Below the pieces are notes generated by a model. It had not been told where the DNA came from. It was given only the letters and a program-made list of their open reading frames with translations, and ran no database searches. Below, one piece after another: positions 27,758 through 36,701 of a stretch of DNA of 64,000 nt. A program made the position numbers and the translations under genes. How positions within the stretch are numbered: the stretch's first letter is position 1; every line of letters begins with the position of its first letter. The stretch is from Bacillus sp. FJAT-18017 (GTDB lineage: Bacteria; Bacillota; Bacilli; Bacillales; Cytobacillaceae), in NCBI RefSeq assembly GCF_001278805.1, contig NZ_CP012602.1:1405001-1469000 (forward strand), read 5' to 3'.

Positions 27758-28789
27758 ATGAAGTTTGATTACTTTACGTGTGGAGTGGTAGCGTTTCCCG
27801 CCGAGATGCCGGATCGTGTTAGCCAAAAAATGCTGGCCGGTGGAAACCGCATAGTCATAAGGCGTTTCTTCCTCATCGACATAATTGATGTCCGCGCCCT
27901 GTTCAACAAGATATTTCACGATGTGCCCCAATCCTGCTTCAATGGCCGAATAAAGCGCAATGGACAGGATTGTTCGGGTGTTCTCCGGTGAAGTATTGGA
28001 GCGGCCTCGCTGCAAAAACTTCTTCAATAAATCAAGCTGTCCATGATAGGCGGTAATCGGGATTGTATTCAGCTTTTCGTCTGTATATAGGGAAAAAGAG
28101 TCATCTTTTGATAACAAATACTCAGCCATATCATACTGATTGGCCATGCAGCACCAAAAATACGCATGATGGGTAATAGGCGCGCCGATTTTCAGCAGCA
28201 AATCAACTCTTTCCCTGTCGCCGCTCTGGGCGGTATAGGAGAGCGCCTTTTTCAGGTCTTCACTGCCGACTGTCGCACCATATGCTTTGAGGATTTCCAG
28301 AATATCCATCCTCCCATATGTCAGGGCCTTCTGGACCGGATTGGATTGATTCCTATCCACGACATTTGGATCGGCCCCATACTCTAGAAGTATTTGAATA
28401 ATTTCCGGGCGATGCCTCGAATACGGTATGATGTTATTGATAGGCTGAATGCCAAAATGGTTTGGATTATTTACCTCTGCGCCTGCCTGAAGGAGAACTC
28501 TTACACCATATTCATACTGATTCAAAATTGCTCCATGCAGAAGGCGGTTCAGCATTTGGCTTGTTAATGAATAACGGTCAAAAACCATTGAATAAAGGGA
28601 ATCGATTTTTAAATAGCCGTTCCTTGCCAGCAGGTCGCATGCTTCTTGGTCAGTGAGGGTGACATGCGGCAGCTGGGTCAATATGGTTTCTTTTCGTCCC
28701 TTTTTCACTGCTGTCCAAAAAAACTCATTTGCCGTAAGAATGGCAATCATCTCCCTGAGCATTGAAACTGCTTGTTGTTTTGTATTCAA
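27755..28789 (-). CDS. Ankyrin-repeat protein
   Basis: 344 residues. A helical N-terminal region of about 80 residues precedes several ankyrin repeats: LLHGAILNQYEYGVRVLLQAGAEVNNPNHFG, IIQILLEYGADPNVVDRNQ, PVQKALTYGRMDILEILKAYGA, and near the C-terminus IVKYLVEQGADINYVDEEETPYDYAV. No membrane segment, so cytoplasmic, with a scaffold-type role unknown. The start is uncertain: the longest frame begins with TTG without a clear ribosome site. The stop codon touches the dispersed repeat, so the last residues (STRKVIKLH) may have been altered by that element. Confidence 0.85.
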   Translation of the reverse strand: MNTKQQAVSMLREMIAILTANEFFWTAVKKGRKETILTQLPHVTLTDQEACDLLARNGYLKIDSLYSMVFDRYSLTSQMLNRLLHGAILNQYEYGVRVLLQAGAEVNNPNHFGIQPINNIIPYSRHRPEIIQILLEYGADPNVVDRNQSNPVQKALTYGRMDILEILKAYGATVGSEDLKKALSYTAQSGDRERVDLLLKIGAPITHHAYFWCCMANQYDMAEYLLSKDDSFSLYTDEKLNTIPITAYHGQLDLLKKFLQRGRSNTSPENTRTILSIALYSAIEAGLGHIVKYLVEQGADINYVDEEETPYDYAVSTGQHFLANTIRHLGGKRYHSTRKVIKLH

Positions 28790-28908
28790 GAAAATTATCG
28801 ATTTAGGCTTACTTCTCCATTATACATCCATTCTGAAACAGAAGGGACTTGTTTCGACAATTAAATTGGAATTGCAGCTACCAACTACTTTTTATAGGGG
28901 GAAAAGAG

Positions 28909-29790
28909 ATGCTTGACAAACTAAAAGGGGCACTTTATGGATTGGCAATTGGTGATGCCCTTGGCGGAACGACGGAGTTTTTAACAAAAGAAGAAATTTC
29001 GAACCGTTATGGAACGTTAATTCATATTGCTGGCGGGGGTGTCTGGAAGCTTGAGAAAGGCGAGACGACGGACGATACAGCGATGACTCTTGCGGTCGCA
29101 AGGGGAATACTGGCAAATCCCAAGGACCCTGTTAAAGCTATCGGAGAAGAATTCCTTGCCTGGAAAATGACGAATCCGAAAGATATTGGAAATATTATCG
29201 CTACCGTCTTTTCGATTTATGATGGAAATTGGGAGGAAGCCGCCCGAACTGCGCACTATAGCTATCTTGGAAAAAAATCCGCCGGGAATGGAACCTTGAT
29301 GCGCTGCCTGCCCGTTGCGCTGGCCTACAGGGATCTGGAAACTGTCGAAAAGGTGACAATGGCCCAGTCAAAAATGACTCATTACGATGATTTGGCAGAC
29401 GAAGCTAGTATTATTTACAACCGGGTCGCCTGGAGGGTCTTAAATGGGGAAAACCTTAAGGATGCCATCAAAATTGAAGTCAAAGGCACGCGGTACGAGA
29501 GTGTAGTAGATCGGGATGCGCCTCGATGCGAACAGAGCGGTTTTGTCGTTGACACTATGGAATGGGTGCTTCACTGGCTTCTTGTCTCCGATTCATTCGC
29601 AGAGGTTGTTATCGGAGCCGCAAATGAAGGATATGATACCGATACGGTTGCCGCCATTGCAGGCGGTTTGGCTGGTCTCGCATGCGGATATCAAGCACTC
29701 CCACAAGAATACACCAGCTGCCTATTAAATAAAGAGGAACTGGATGAGCTTGCCGAAAAACTTTCAGAGTTGTATGGAGAAAAAAGGTAA
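28909..29790 (+). CDS. ADP-ribosylglycohydrolase (DraG family)
   Basis: 293 residues from ATG 28909 after ATAGGGGG. The DraG fold is recognisable from GALYGLAIGDALGGTTEF at the start, ETTDDTAMTLAVARGI near 48 (metal ligands TDD), SAGNGTLMRCLPVAL near 125 and GYDTDTVAAIAGGLAGLACG near 243 (second metal site DTDT). It removes ADP-ribose from proteins or nucleotides. No ADP-ribosyltransferase gene is nearby. The frame stays open 20 codons upstream, but without a ribosome site there. Confidence 0.92.
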   Translation: MLDKLKGALYGLAIGDALGGTTEFLTKEEISNRYGTLIHIAGGGVWKLEKGETTDDTAMTLAVARGILANPKDPVKAIGEEFLAWKMTNPKDIGNIIATVFSIYDGNWEEAARTAHYSYLGKKSAGNGTLMRCLPVALAYRDLETVEKVTMAQSKMTHYDDLADEASIIYNRVAWRVLNGENLKDAIKIEVKGTRYESVVDRDAPRCEQSGFVVDTMEWVLHWLLVSDSFAEVVIGAANEGYDTDTVAAIAGGLAGLACGYQALPQEYTSCLLNKEELDELAEKLSELYGEKR

Positions 29791-29841
29791 TCCTGTATCC
29801 ATCAAGAATTAATAGGTATAAACCGTCTGGAGGTGCAGGGG

Positions 29842-30273
29842 ATGAACAGAGCCATTGATTATACTAAGAGGTGTCCGGAATGCGGGGCACCCGAGGCGAA
29901 CGGTCTTGGTTGCTTTGGTCAGCTTGGCGAGATTCTGACGTGGGAGTATGATGATCCGGAACTGCTCAGCCAGCATTTCTGGACGGTCGCATGCTACACG
30001 ATCCAGCATCCAGCTCAGTTCACAGCTGAAGCGATGGCGAAATTCCAGGAGGTATTTTGCCAGGCGTATGACCAGCAGCTGCCCCTGGGTGAAATCCGGA
30101 AAAGAGTCTCCTTTTTCGCCCAAGGGAAGGCAAAGGTGGTAAAGAAGTCCCTTCATAGACCTGTTTACCGTGAATGGGCGATGACAATTTCCGAAGTTTA
30201 TCTTGTAGGCGAACGAAAGGGTGCCGCTGACCGCGTCCGTGCCTGGTCGAAGATTGTCCGGAAGCAGATGTAG
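29842..30273 (+). CDS. DUF5946-type protein
   Basis: 143 residues. Begins MNRAIDYTKRCPECGAPEANGLGC with a CPxC pair and another Cys, which could bind zinc, followed by a HFWTVACYTIQHPAQF stretch and C-terminal VYREWAMTISEVYLV...RVRAWSKIV. This matches my recollection of DUF5946; function unknown. GGAGG lies 8 bp before ATG. It is 51 bp after the ADP-ribosylglycohydrolase gene, probably co-transcribed. Confidence 0.75.
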   Translation: MNRAIDYTKRCPECGAPEANGLGCFGQLGEILTWEYDDPELLSQHFWTVACYTIQHPAQFTAEAMAKFQEVFCQAYDQQLPLGEIRKRVSFFAQGKAKVVKKSLHRPVYREWAMTISEVYLVGERKGAADRVRAWSKIVRKQM

Positions 30274-30357
30274 GAGTCTAAGAGCTTGAATACCACTTGC
30301 CGGGCAATTGCTGTATAATGAAGCGTATTAATTCTAACAACATCGAGGAGAGCGCAT

Positions 30358-31269
30358 GTGAACCAGGAATTTCTATATATCATTATACTGATTGCCCTCG
30401 GGTATATATTAAAAAAGCTAAATATCCTGCAGGAAAAAGACGGAGAAACCATCTCCAAGCTTATTTTTAAAATAACTCTTCCAGCTTTGGTTATCGTAAC
30501 ATTTGATTCTGTTAAAATTGATACTTCGTTAATCCTGCTGCCGGTTATTGTGTTGGTCTATGGGATTGTGAATGCGATTGTCGGCCCGCTTGTTTTTAAA
30601 AACGAGGACCGGGAGCTGAAAGGCGCATTCTTAATGCTGGCCTCCGGTTTTAATGTCGGCTTATTTGCGTTTCCACTTGTATACGCAATTTGGGGCATGG
30701 GGGGATTATCCTACTTCAGCATGTTCGATGTCGGAACCTCACTGATCGTTTTTGGAATCGCATATATTTTGGGAAGCTATTTTTCTGAGGAAGGCCTTAA
30801 GCTGAACCCGCTTGAAATCTTAAAGCGGCTAGCTTCCTCAATTCCGTTGATGGCCTACCTGATTTCAAGTATTTTAAATCTTGCCCATATCAAACTGCCC
30901 GACGCAGTCATAGACGTGGCAAGCCTGATATCCGGTGCGAACATCCCGCTCTCATTGTTGCTGCTGGGAATTTATCTGAACTTTAATTTCGATAAGCAAT
31001 TCATTCGGCCAATGCTTAAATTTTTGGCTTACCGATACAGTTTGGGCCTCATTTTTGGGTTAACTTTGTATTTTGTCCTGCCGTTCAACGAGATGTTCAG
31101 ATATACTGTCCTAATCGGTTTGCTGCTCCCTGCAGCTGCTTCCGCTTTAACATTTGCGGTTGAATTCAATTACAGCGATACCGCAAAAAGGCTGGTCGCT
31201 ACGATTTCGAACATTACAATCCTGGTGAGTATTGTAATCCTGTATGTATTTGCCAATTTCGTCTTGTAA
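30358..31269 (+). CDS. AEC-family (auxin efflux carrier-like) transporter
   Basis: 303 residues from GTG after GAGGAG. About ten membrane segments in two halves. Typical features are YILKKLNILQEKDGETISKLIFKITLPALVI at the N-terminus and the second-half PLSLLLLGIYL plus LLLPAAASALTFAVEF near 265. Bacterial members (MleP, MdcF) carry malate, malonate or related organic acids. The substrate is not deducible. Confidence 0.9.
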   Translation: MNQEFLYIIILIALGYILKKLNILQEKDGETISKLIFKITLPALVIVTFDSVKIDTSLILLPVIVLVYGIVNAIVGPLVFKNEDRELKGAFLMLASGFNVGLFAFPLVYAIWGMGGLSYFSMFDVGTSLIVFGIAYILGSYFSEEGLKLNPLEILKRLASSIPLMAYLISSILNLAHIKLPDAVIDVASLISGANIPLSLLLLGIYLNFNFDKQFIRPMLKFLAYRYSLGLIFGLTLYFVLPFNEMFRYTVLIGLLLPAAASALTFAVEFNYSDTAKRLVATISNITILVSIVILYVFANFVL

Positions 31270-31337
31270 GAATCACCTTCATTCAGCAGGCGTTTTCGAC
31301 TCATAAGGGATAGTTACTCGAGCGTATATATATAAAT

Positions 31338-31379
31338 AAAACCGGCCAGCATGTACTAACGCACATGGGCCGGTTTTTA
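31338..31379. terminator. Bidirectional terminator
   Basis: AAAACCGGCC / GGGCCGGTTTTT arms flanked by A- and T-runs, between the convergent AEC and small membrane-protein genes. Confidence 0.85.
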
Positions 31380-31658
31380 CTTTTCCCGTTTTAACCAGTT
31401 CATCGGGTTTAAATTTTTTCGATAACGTGTGACCGCTTCCTTGCCAATAATGATACCGCCAATCCAGAACGTCGCTTCCCCTGCTACAACCAGCCCGCCT
31501 GTAATTGCAACCTTTGTCCCCGTTGAAAAATCTGTCATCGGAACAAGCAGAATTGCCAAATAAAAAATGCAGGATACTATAATAAGGGTAGCGCCAATTC
31601 GGATTAAAGTTTTGGACTTGGTCTTCGGACTAGCTGTTGTGTCCAGGTTTTCTTCCAT
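31377..31658 (-). CDS. Small membrane protein, transporter-suffix-domain type
   Basis: 93 residues. ATG 31658 follows TGGAGGAATCGT; the frame is open further upstream but has no ribosome site. Two membrane helices: IGATLIIVSCIFYLAILLVPM and AITGGLVVAGEATFWIGGIIIG, then GKEAVTRYRKNLNPMNWLKREK. That C-terminal string is what NCBI calls the transporter suffix domain, often found at the end of MFS-type proteins. Role unknown. Confidence 0.75.
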   Translation of the reverse strand: MEENLDTTASPKTKSKTLIRIGATLIIVSCIFYLAILLVPMTDFSTGTKVAITGGLVVAGEATFWIGGIIIGKEAVTRYRKNLNPMNWLKREK

Positions 31659-31713
31659 ACGATTCCTCCACAAGCTGTTTTGTAAATTATAAAGGAAACA
31701 AAGCGGAATCACT

Positions 31714-32200
31714 ACTATTTTTCATCTTAAGAAGTAGTAAGGGTCTGACCCGGGCTAGATGGCTGATAGTCATGCTCATGTACCTGGACTAGTACATCAT
31801 GGTCTTGCTTAGTCATTTAGCTATATCCAAAATGACTCTTTTTCACTATTTTTCATCTTAAGAAGTAGTAAGGGTCTGGCCCGTACTAGATGGCTGATAG
31901 TCATGCTCATGTACCTGGACTAGTACATCATGGTCTAGCTTAGTCATATAGCTATATCCAAAATGAATCTTTTTCACTATTTTTCATCTTAAGAAGTAGT
32001 AAGGGTCTGACCCGTACTAGATGGGTGATAGTCATGCTCATGTACCTGGACTAGTACATCATGGTCTAGCTTAGTCAAATAGCTATATCCAAAATGACTC
32101 TTTTTCACTATTTTTCATCTTAAGAAGTAGTAAGGGTCTGGCCCGTACTAGATGGGTGATAGTCATGCTCATGTACCTGGACTAGTACCATCATGGTCTC
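31714..32200. repeat. 131-bp tandem repeat, four copies
   Basis: Copies start at 31714, 31845, 31976 and 32107 (period 131); the fourth stops early at about 32200. Each contains the near-palindrome GGGTCT(G)ACCC, then an ATGTAC...GTACAT hairpin. Copies 1 and 3 read CTGACCC while 2 and 4 read CTGGCCC; copies 1 and 2 read ATGGCTG while 3 and 4 read ATGGGTG. No frame is open through the units. Confidence 0.93.
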
Positions 32201-32400
32201 CATATCTAAACAAAATCTACACCAACTAATAAATAGACAACTCACAGCAGATATTAGACGCAGATGAGACAATTACTGGAACAACAAATTGTCAATCAGA
32301 ATGGCCAACCATTAGGAAGTTTCGGATTATGGATTAATTGCGCAAACTTCTATACAATGTGAGGAATGAAGCCAGAAACCCGGCTAATGTTTTTTTAAAA
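32201..32400. other. Gap after the 131-bp array
   Basis: Holds a possible 32-residue frame at 32264-32362 (start MRQLLEQQIVNQ, end CANFYTM) without a ribosome site, and a weak AGCC/GGCT hairpin before TTTTTTT at about 32372-32397. Nothing firm. Confidence 0.3.
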
Positions 32401-32416
32401 AAGAAAGGTGTTGGAC

Positions 32417-33193
32417 ATGGCAAAGAATATTATCTTTTTTGATATTGATGGAACTTTATACGATGACAATAAGCGTCTTCCTGCCTCGACAAAGGAAGCG
32501 GTCCAGAAGCTGAAAGAGCTTGGCAATGAGGTTGCAATCGCCACCGGGCGAGCGCCATTCATGTTTGATGACCTCCGCGAAGAACTCGATATTCATACAT
32601 ACGTTTCCTTTAACGGTCAATATGTCGTCCTCCAGGGCAAACCAATCTATACAAATTGCCTCGACTTTAGGGCGCTTGAACAACTAACGGATACCGCAGC
32701 GAACAAGAATCATCCGCTTGTCTACATGGATGCCGACGACATGAAAACATCCGTGCCCGAGCACGAATGGGTATCAGAAAGTATGGGTACGCTCAAACTC
32801 TCAAGGGAAGCATCACTTGATCCAGAATACTTCCGCAGCCGTGAAATCTACCAGACGCTGCTATTCTGCCAGAAGGATGAGGAAAAGGCATATGAACAGG
32901 CCTTTAAGGAATTCGACTTCATCCGCTGGCATCCGCTTTCCGTCGATGTTTTGCCTGCCGGCGGCTCCAAAGCCCATGGTATTGAAAAACTGGTCGACGC
33001 TCTCGGGCTGTCCATGGACAATGCCTACGCGTTCGGGGATGGCCTCAATGATGTAGAAATGCTTGCAGCAGTTCCAAACAGCGTCGCCATGGGCAACGCC
33101 CACCCGAAAGCAAAAGAAGCCGCAAAATACGAAACCATTCACGTCAATGACGGTGGCATCCTGCACGGGTTAAAGATGGTTGGCCTACTGTAA
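32417..33193 (+). CDS. HAD-superfamily Cof-type phosphatase (YkrA-like)
   Basis: 258 residues. Motif I FFDIDGTLYDDN, motif II ATGR, motif III Lys and motif IV FGDGLNDVEML near 208 are complete, with the C2-type cap between. The family dephosphorylates sugar phosphates, pyridoxal phosphate or nucleotides in the cytoplasm. ATG 32417 follows AAAGGTG; a GTG overlapping the ribosome site is less likely. Confidence 0.9.
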   Translation: MAKNIIFFDIDGTLYDDNKRLPASTKEAVQKLKELGNEVAIATGRAPFMFDDLREELDIHTYVSFNGQYVVLQGKPIYTNCLDFRALEQLTDTAANKNHPLVYMDADDMKTSVPEHEWVSESMGTLKLSREASLDPEYFRSREIYQTLLFCQKDEEKAYEQAFKEFDFIRWHPLSVDVLPAGGSKAHGIEKLVDALGLSMDNAYAFGDGLNDVEMLAAVPNSVAMGNAHPKAKEAAKYETIHVNDGGILHGLKMVGLL

Positions 33194-33212
33194 ACCAATT
33201 TTATATGAATTG

Positions 33213-33251
33213 AAACCCAGTCGTACTTTGCGGGCGGCTGGGTTTTTTTTG
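33213..33251 (+). terminator. Terminator after the HAD gene
   Basis: AAACCCAG / CTGGGTTT arms and eight T. Confidence 0.88.
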
Positions 33252-33341
33252 TTTTAGAAATGTCCTCAGGCAAATAACACTTCATCCTGTTTACCATCTC
33301 CCCTGCCTGCCCATACTTATGCGGTGAAAGGGGAGAACCAT

Positions 33342-33772
33342 ATGTTGTTTCGTTTTGTGCTATGTGCCTGGGCTGCCTTCATCCTGATGTTAACTTTAGT
33401 GTCAGACCCAGCTGCCTTTATAAATGAAAGCAGAGTGCAATTTAACTTCATCGCTGGCCCTGATTATCGCCAGTTATTTGATATGCCGGAAATTTTCACT
33501 TCCGGCTATATTAAGCAAAAAATTGGCCATATACTCGTGTTTTTTATGCTTTTTCTGGTTGCTCGAATCCAAATGAAAAGAGGGCAAGCTGTCCGCTTTT
33601 GCCTGGCACTTGCCATCATTACTGAATTTCTCCAGCTTTACCCGGAAGATCAGGCCGCCTATTGGATATCGGATATGATGCTGCCGGTTTGATTGTGGGA
33701 ATGCTGGCAGTTGTTGTTTTTTCAAAAGAAAGCATGGGCCGGCGAGACCCGGCAAAGCAGCAAATAATGTAG
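33342..33772 (+). pseudogene. VanZ-like membrane protein, frameshifted
   Basis: ATG 33342 follows AGGGGAG. The first frame encodes a VanZ-like N-terminus and helices (VLCAWAAFILMLTLV; GHILVFFMLFLVARIQ; LALAIITEFLQLY) and then meets a stop at 33692. The missing C-terminal VanZ part, GRSGRLLDIGYDAAGLIVGMLAV, continues in another frame from about 33650 to the stop at 33772. One base inserted or deleted near 33640-33652 (TTTACCCGGAAGATC) would join them. Either a recent pseudogene or a sequencing error. Confidence 0.8.
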
Positions 33773-33932
33773 GGCATTCAAAAAATCTGTTAGAATTAGC
33801 CGAAATACGGCAGGATTTCCAGTTACAATAGCGAATACTATTTATGGTGCGCTTCACGTAAATGTGATGATTAGGATTTTCCCTTGAGTTATGTTACGAT
33901 TTCATGGGAATATGGTATAGGGGTGAAATAGT

Positions 33933-34289
33933 GTGGCATTAACATTTTACTGGTACCCGAAATGCGGAACGTGCCGGAACGCAAAGAAATGGCTGGATGA
34001 GCATGGACTGGCCTATGATGCAGTACATATTGCCGAGGAACCGCCATCACGTGAGACCTTAAAAGAGCTTCACGAGAAAAGTGGACTTGAGCTAAAGAAA
34101 TTTTTTAACGTGACTGGCCAAAAATACAAGGAACTCGGCCTGAAAGATAAGGTGAAGACAGCCTCCGAGGACGAGCTGCTCGAGATTCTTTCATCCGATG
34201 GCATGCTGATTAAGCGGCCAATCCTCACCGACGGCAATAAAGTGACCGTTGGCTTCAAGGAAGACCAGTATAAAGAAACCTGGCTATAA
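33933..34289 (+). CDS. yusI: ArsC/Spx-family protein (YusI-like)
   Basis: 118 residues from GTG after GGGGTGA. Thioredoxin-like fold with CGTCRNAKKWL: CxxC at residues 10-13, with RPILT near 95 and GFKEDQYKE near 108. It belongs to the arsenate-reductase-like Spx/YusI family; YusI is not a proven arsenate reductase. Its place next to gcvH matches B. subtilis. Confidence 0.88.
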   Translation: MALTFYWYPKCGTCRNAKKWLDEHGLAYDAVHIAEEPPSRETLKELHEKSGLELKKFFNVTGQKYKELGLKDKVKTASEDELLEILSSDGMLIKRPILTDGNKVTVGFKEDQYKETWL

Positions 34290-34370
34290 AGCCTCTGCCG
34301 GAGACCGGCGTTAATGGCCTATCGATTTTTCAAGTCGATACAGATAAAGAATTCATTTGGAGGGATTGCA

Positions 34371-34751
34371 ATGAGCACACCGAAGGATTTGCGGTATTCA
34401 GAAGAACATGAGTGGGTAAAGGTTGAAGATGGAAAGGTACGCATCGGTATCACACATTTCGCACAGTCCGAGCTGGGTGACATCGTATTCGTAGAGCTTC
34501 CTGAAGTAGGCGATGAACTTACAACGAACGAGCCATTCGGCAGCGTCGAATCCGTCAAGACCGTCTCCGAGCTATACGCGCCAATCAGCGGCAAGGTCGT
34601 CGAAGTAAACGAAGACTTGGCAGACAGCCCTGAATTTGTCAACGAGTCCCCATACGAAAAAGCATGGATGGTCGTCGTTGAACCAACAGACCTCAGCGAA
34701 GTCGACAAACTGATGGACGCTGAAAAATACGATGCAATGATCAATGAATAA
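34371..34751 (+). CDS. gcvH: Glycine cleavage system H protein
   Basis: 126 residues. Carries the lipoyl domain: [37 protein letters not shown], then ESVKTVSE with the lipoylated Lys near residue 63. In bacilli it is also the relay from which lipoate is passed on to other complexes, which links it to lipA at 58118. ATG 34371 follows GGAGGG. Confidence 0.96.
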   Translation: MSTPKDLRYSEEHEWVKVEDGKVRIGITHFAQSELGDIVFVELPEVGDELTTNEPFGSVESVKTVSELYAPISGKVVEVNEDLADSPEFVNESPYEKAWMVVVEPTDLSEVDKLMDAEKYDAMINE

Positions 34752-34755
34752 TGAT

Positions 34756-34793
34756 AAAGGGTGTCCCAAGGTTAATTTGGGGCACCTTTTCTT
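34756..34793 (+). terminator. gcvH terminator
   Basis: AAAGGTG-type arms AAGGGTGTCCCAA / TTGGGGCACCTT and TTCTTATTTTT. Confidence 0.85.
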
Positions 34794-34810
34794 ATTTTTG
34801 AATATATCTT

Positions 34811-35063
34811 ATTGGAAACATCTTGTTTATTTCCTGAAGCTAACCGTTGGGCAATACGTTATTGGTTACATTTCAAATGACTTCAAGAGCTGAAACGTAA
34901 CCACTGGTTCTTATTGGTTACATTTCGCATGTTTTCAGAAGCCAAAACGTTACCAATACGTCTTATTGGTTACATTTCGCATGTTTTCAGAAGCCAAAAC
35001 GTTACCAATGGGTCTTATTGGTCACATTTCGAATGTTTTCAAAAGCCAAAACGTTACCAATGG
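34811..35063. repeat. 52-bp tandem hairpin array, part left of the IS
   Basis: Units start with ATTGG at 34811, 34861, 34913, 34965 and 35017 (last three intervals 52 bp). Each unit opens ATTGGTTAC and closes GTTACCAAT about 45 bp later, leaving a 7-bp linker, with ATTTC and AAAACG inside. The array is cut by the IS at 35064. Confidence 0.9.
35056..35063. repeat. 8-bp target-site duplication, left
   Basis: ACCAATGG immediately before the element, identical to 36445-36452 immediately after it. 8 bp is usual for IS256-family elements. Confidence 0.85.
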
Positions 35064-36444
35064 AGTCAAGTCCACTATCTTGTGTAAATTCCTATACAAT
35101 GGTATATCAGCTTATTTTATTTTTGGTGGAATGAAGGGGGTACCCCCTTCATTCCACCAAAAATTTCGCGCTTCGCGTCTATTTTTTAAAAAGGATCTTT
35201 TTCCTTTCTTGTTCTTCCGTATAGTCAATCAGGATTGCGCCAATCATTCGAAATGCAGATTGGGTATTGGGGAAAATTCGGATTGACCTTTCCCTTCTAC
35301 GGACTTCCTGATTCAACCGTTCCAGCGAATTTGTACTTCGGATATATGGGTGGTACTTGGCAGGTTCGTTAAGGAACTGAATGGCATCCTCGAAGCCTTC
35401 TTCCAATGTTCTCAGTGTACGCTCAAGTTTAGGATTATCCCCAAACCGGTCTATAAATTCATCCTTAAACCGCCTAGCCTCATCCGCCTCAGCTACATCA
35501 AAGATCCTCTTAAGCCCGAATTTCACCTCATCCATTTCTTTTTTGGGCAGATTGGTGAAAATGTTTCTTTTGAAATGAACCAGGCAACGTTGCCAGATGG
35601 TTCCCACGAACTCTTTAGCTATGGCGGCTTTCAGGCCTTTGTGTGCGTCAGAAATAACTATTTTGGGGGATTGGAGTCCTCTTTCCTGAAGGTGCTGGAA
35701 AAAACTCTGCCATGCTTCAAAACTCTCGGAGTGGGCCACTTTTAAGCCTAAGACATCCCGGTGATTGCCTTCATCAATCGCTGTCGCGATATAAACGGCT
35801 TTGGAGACCACGCGGTTATGTTCCCTTACCTTGATATACATCGCATCTGCAAAAATATAAGGATAATATTTAGTGTTAAGAGGCCGGCTGGCCCATTGGC
35901 TCACCACCGGGTCAAGCATTTCCGTCAGAGAAGAAACGAAGGATTTTGAAACACTCTCCCCGCATAATTGTTTGACAATATGCTTGACCTTTCGGGTGGA
36001 TACGCCATTTACAACCATTTCAAGCATAGAGAGGATAAACGCCTGGTCGCATCTTGAATACCTTTCAAAAACGGTTGTCGAAAAGTCTCCACCCCGTGTA
36101 CGGGGCACCTTCAAGGTAACTTTGCCGATACTGAGTAAAAGATCGCGTTCATAATAACCATTTCGGTAGTCGCGGCGAATTGAATTCCGCTCGTAGGCCC
36201 CAGCCTGGAGATACTCGTCCCGCTCCTTTTCCATTACGGCATTCAATACAAGGACAATGGACGCTTTCATCACAGTGTCGATGTTGGAAGCCATTACGGC
36301 TTCTTTTAAAACGTCGGTATTTAGGTTAAACTGAATTTGGGTCATCATTAATTCCTCCACATTGTTTTCGTCGCTGATAACATTGTTGACAAAAGGAATT
36401 AATTTGACCCTTTTTCTTTTTACACAATTATATGGACTTTATCT
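35064..36444 (-). mobile_element. IS256-family insertion sequence, 1381 bp
   Basis: Ends: AGTCAAGTCCACTATCTTG on the left and, reading inward from the right, AGATAAAGTCCATATAATTG; about 16 of 21 bases match, continuing to TTGTGTAAA in both. It encodes one intact transposase on the minus strand and is flanked by ACCAATGG on both sides. Between the gene end and the left boundary is a short GGTGGAATGAAGG / CCTTCATTCCACC hairpin (about 35126-35158). Confidence 0.9.
35179..36348 (-). CDS. IS256-family transposase
   Basis: 389 residues from ATG 36348, 5 bp after GGAGG (an in-frame GTG at 36360 overlaps that site). Mutator-type DDE transposase: VPRTRGGDFSTTVFERYSR, IFADAMYIKVREHN (first Asp), ISDAHKGLKAAI (second Asp), WQRCLVHFKRNIF, and RSTNSLERLNQEVRRRERSIRIFPN with the Glu in NSLERLN. 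Full length with all motifs, so the element may be active. Confidence 0.95.
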   Translation of the reverse strand: MMTQIQFNLNTDVLKEAVMASNIDTVMKASIVLVLNAVMEKERDEYLQAGAYERNSIRRDYRNGYYERDLLLSIGKVTLKVPRTRGGDFSTTVFERYSRCDQAFILSMLEMVVNGVSTRKVKHIVKQLCGESVSKSFVSSLTEMLDPVVSQWASRPLNTKYYPYIFADAMYIKVREHNRVVSKAVYIATAIDEGNHRDVLGLKVAHSESFEAWQSFFQHLQERGLQSPKIVISDAHKGLKAAIAKEFVGTIWQRCLVHFKRNIFTNLPKKEMDEVKFGLKRIFDVAEADEARRFKDEFIDRFGDNPKLERTLRTLEEGFEDAIQFLNEPAKYHPYIRSTNSLERLNQEVRRRERSIRIFPNTQSAFRMIGAILIDYTEEQERKKILFKK

Positions 36445-36510
36445 ACCAATGGGTCTTATTGGTTACATTTCAAATGACTTCAGGAACTGAAACGTTACCA
36501 ATACTATTGG
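36445..36510. repeat. 52-bp array continued, right of the IS, with target duplication
   Basis: ACCAATGG (36445-36452) then a unit start ATTGG at 36458 and a last one at 36506. Removing 1389 bp (element plus one duplication) moves 36458 to 35069, exactly 52 bp after the unit at 35017. Confidence 0.9.
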
Positions 36511-36701
36511 TAACACAACACCTCGCTGACCGTAAAGCGGAACCCAGAAGGAAAGACAGACCTCGCTAATAGGAAGCTGTCATTCAAAATGGGCACGCGT
36601 GCTGCCAATTTTCAAAGTGGGTGGGCCTTTGCCCTTAGATTCCCAACCATTCTTTTGTGAACAGCGGGCAAGCTAATGGAAAAACAAAAAGGGTGATTAT
36701 T

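Noticed and set aside
27464..27991. 175-residue frame on the plus strand
   Set aside because: It covers the dispersed repeat and then the antisense of the ankyrin gene.
32264..32362. 32-residue frame before the HAD gene
   Set aside because: No ribosome site; too short to support.
33933..34289. Arsenate reductase arsC
   Set aside because: The family is ArsC-like, but the place next to gcvH and the CxxC motif fit YusI; no ars genes are nearby.
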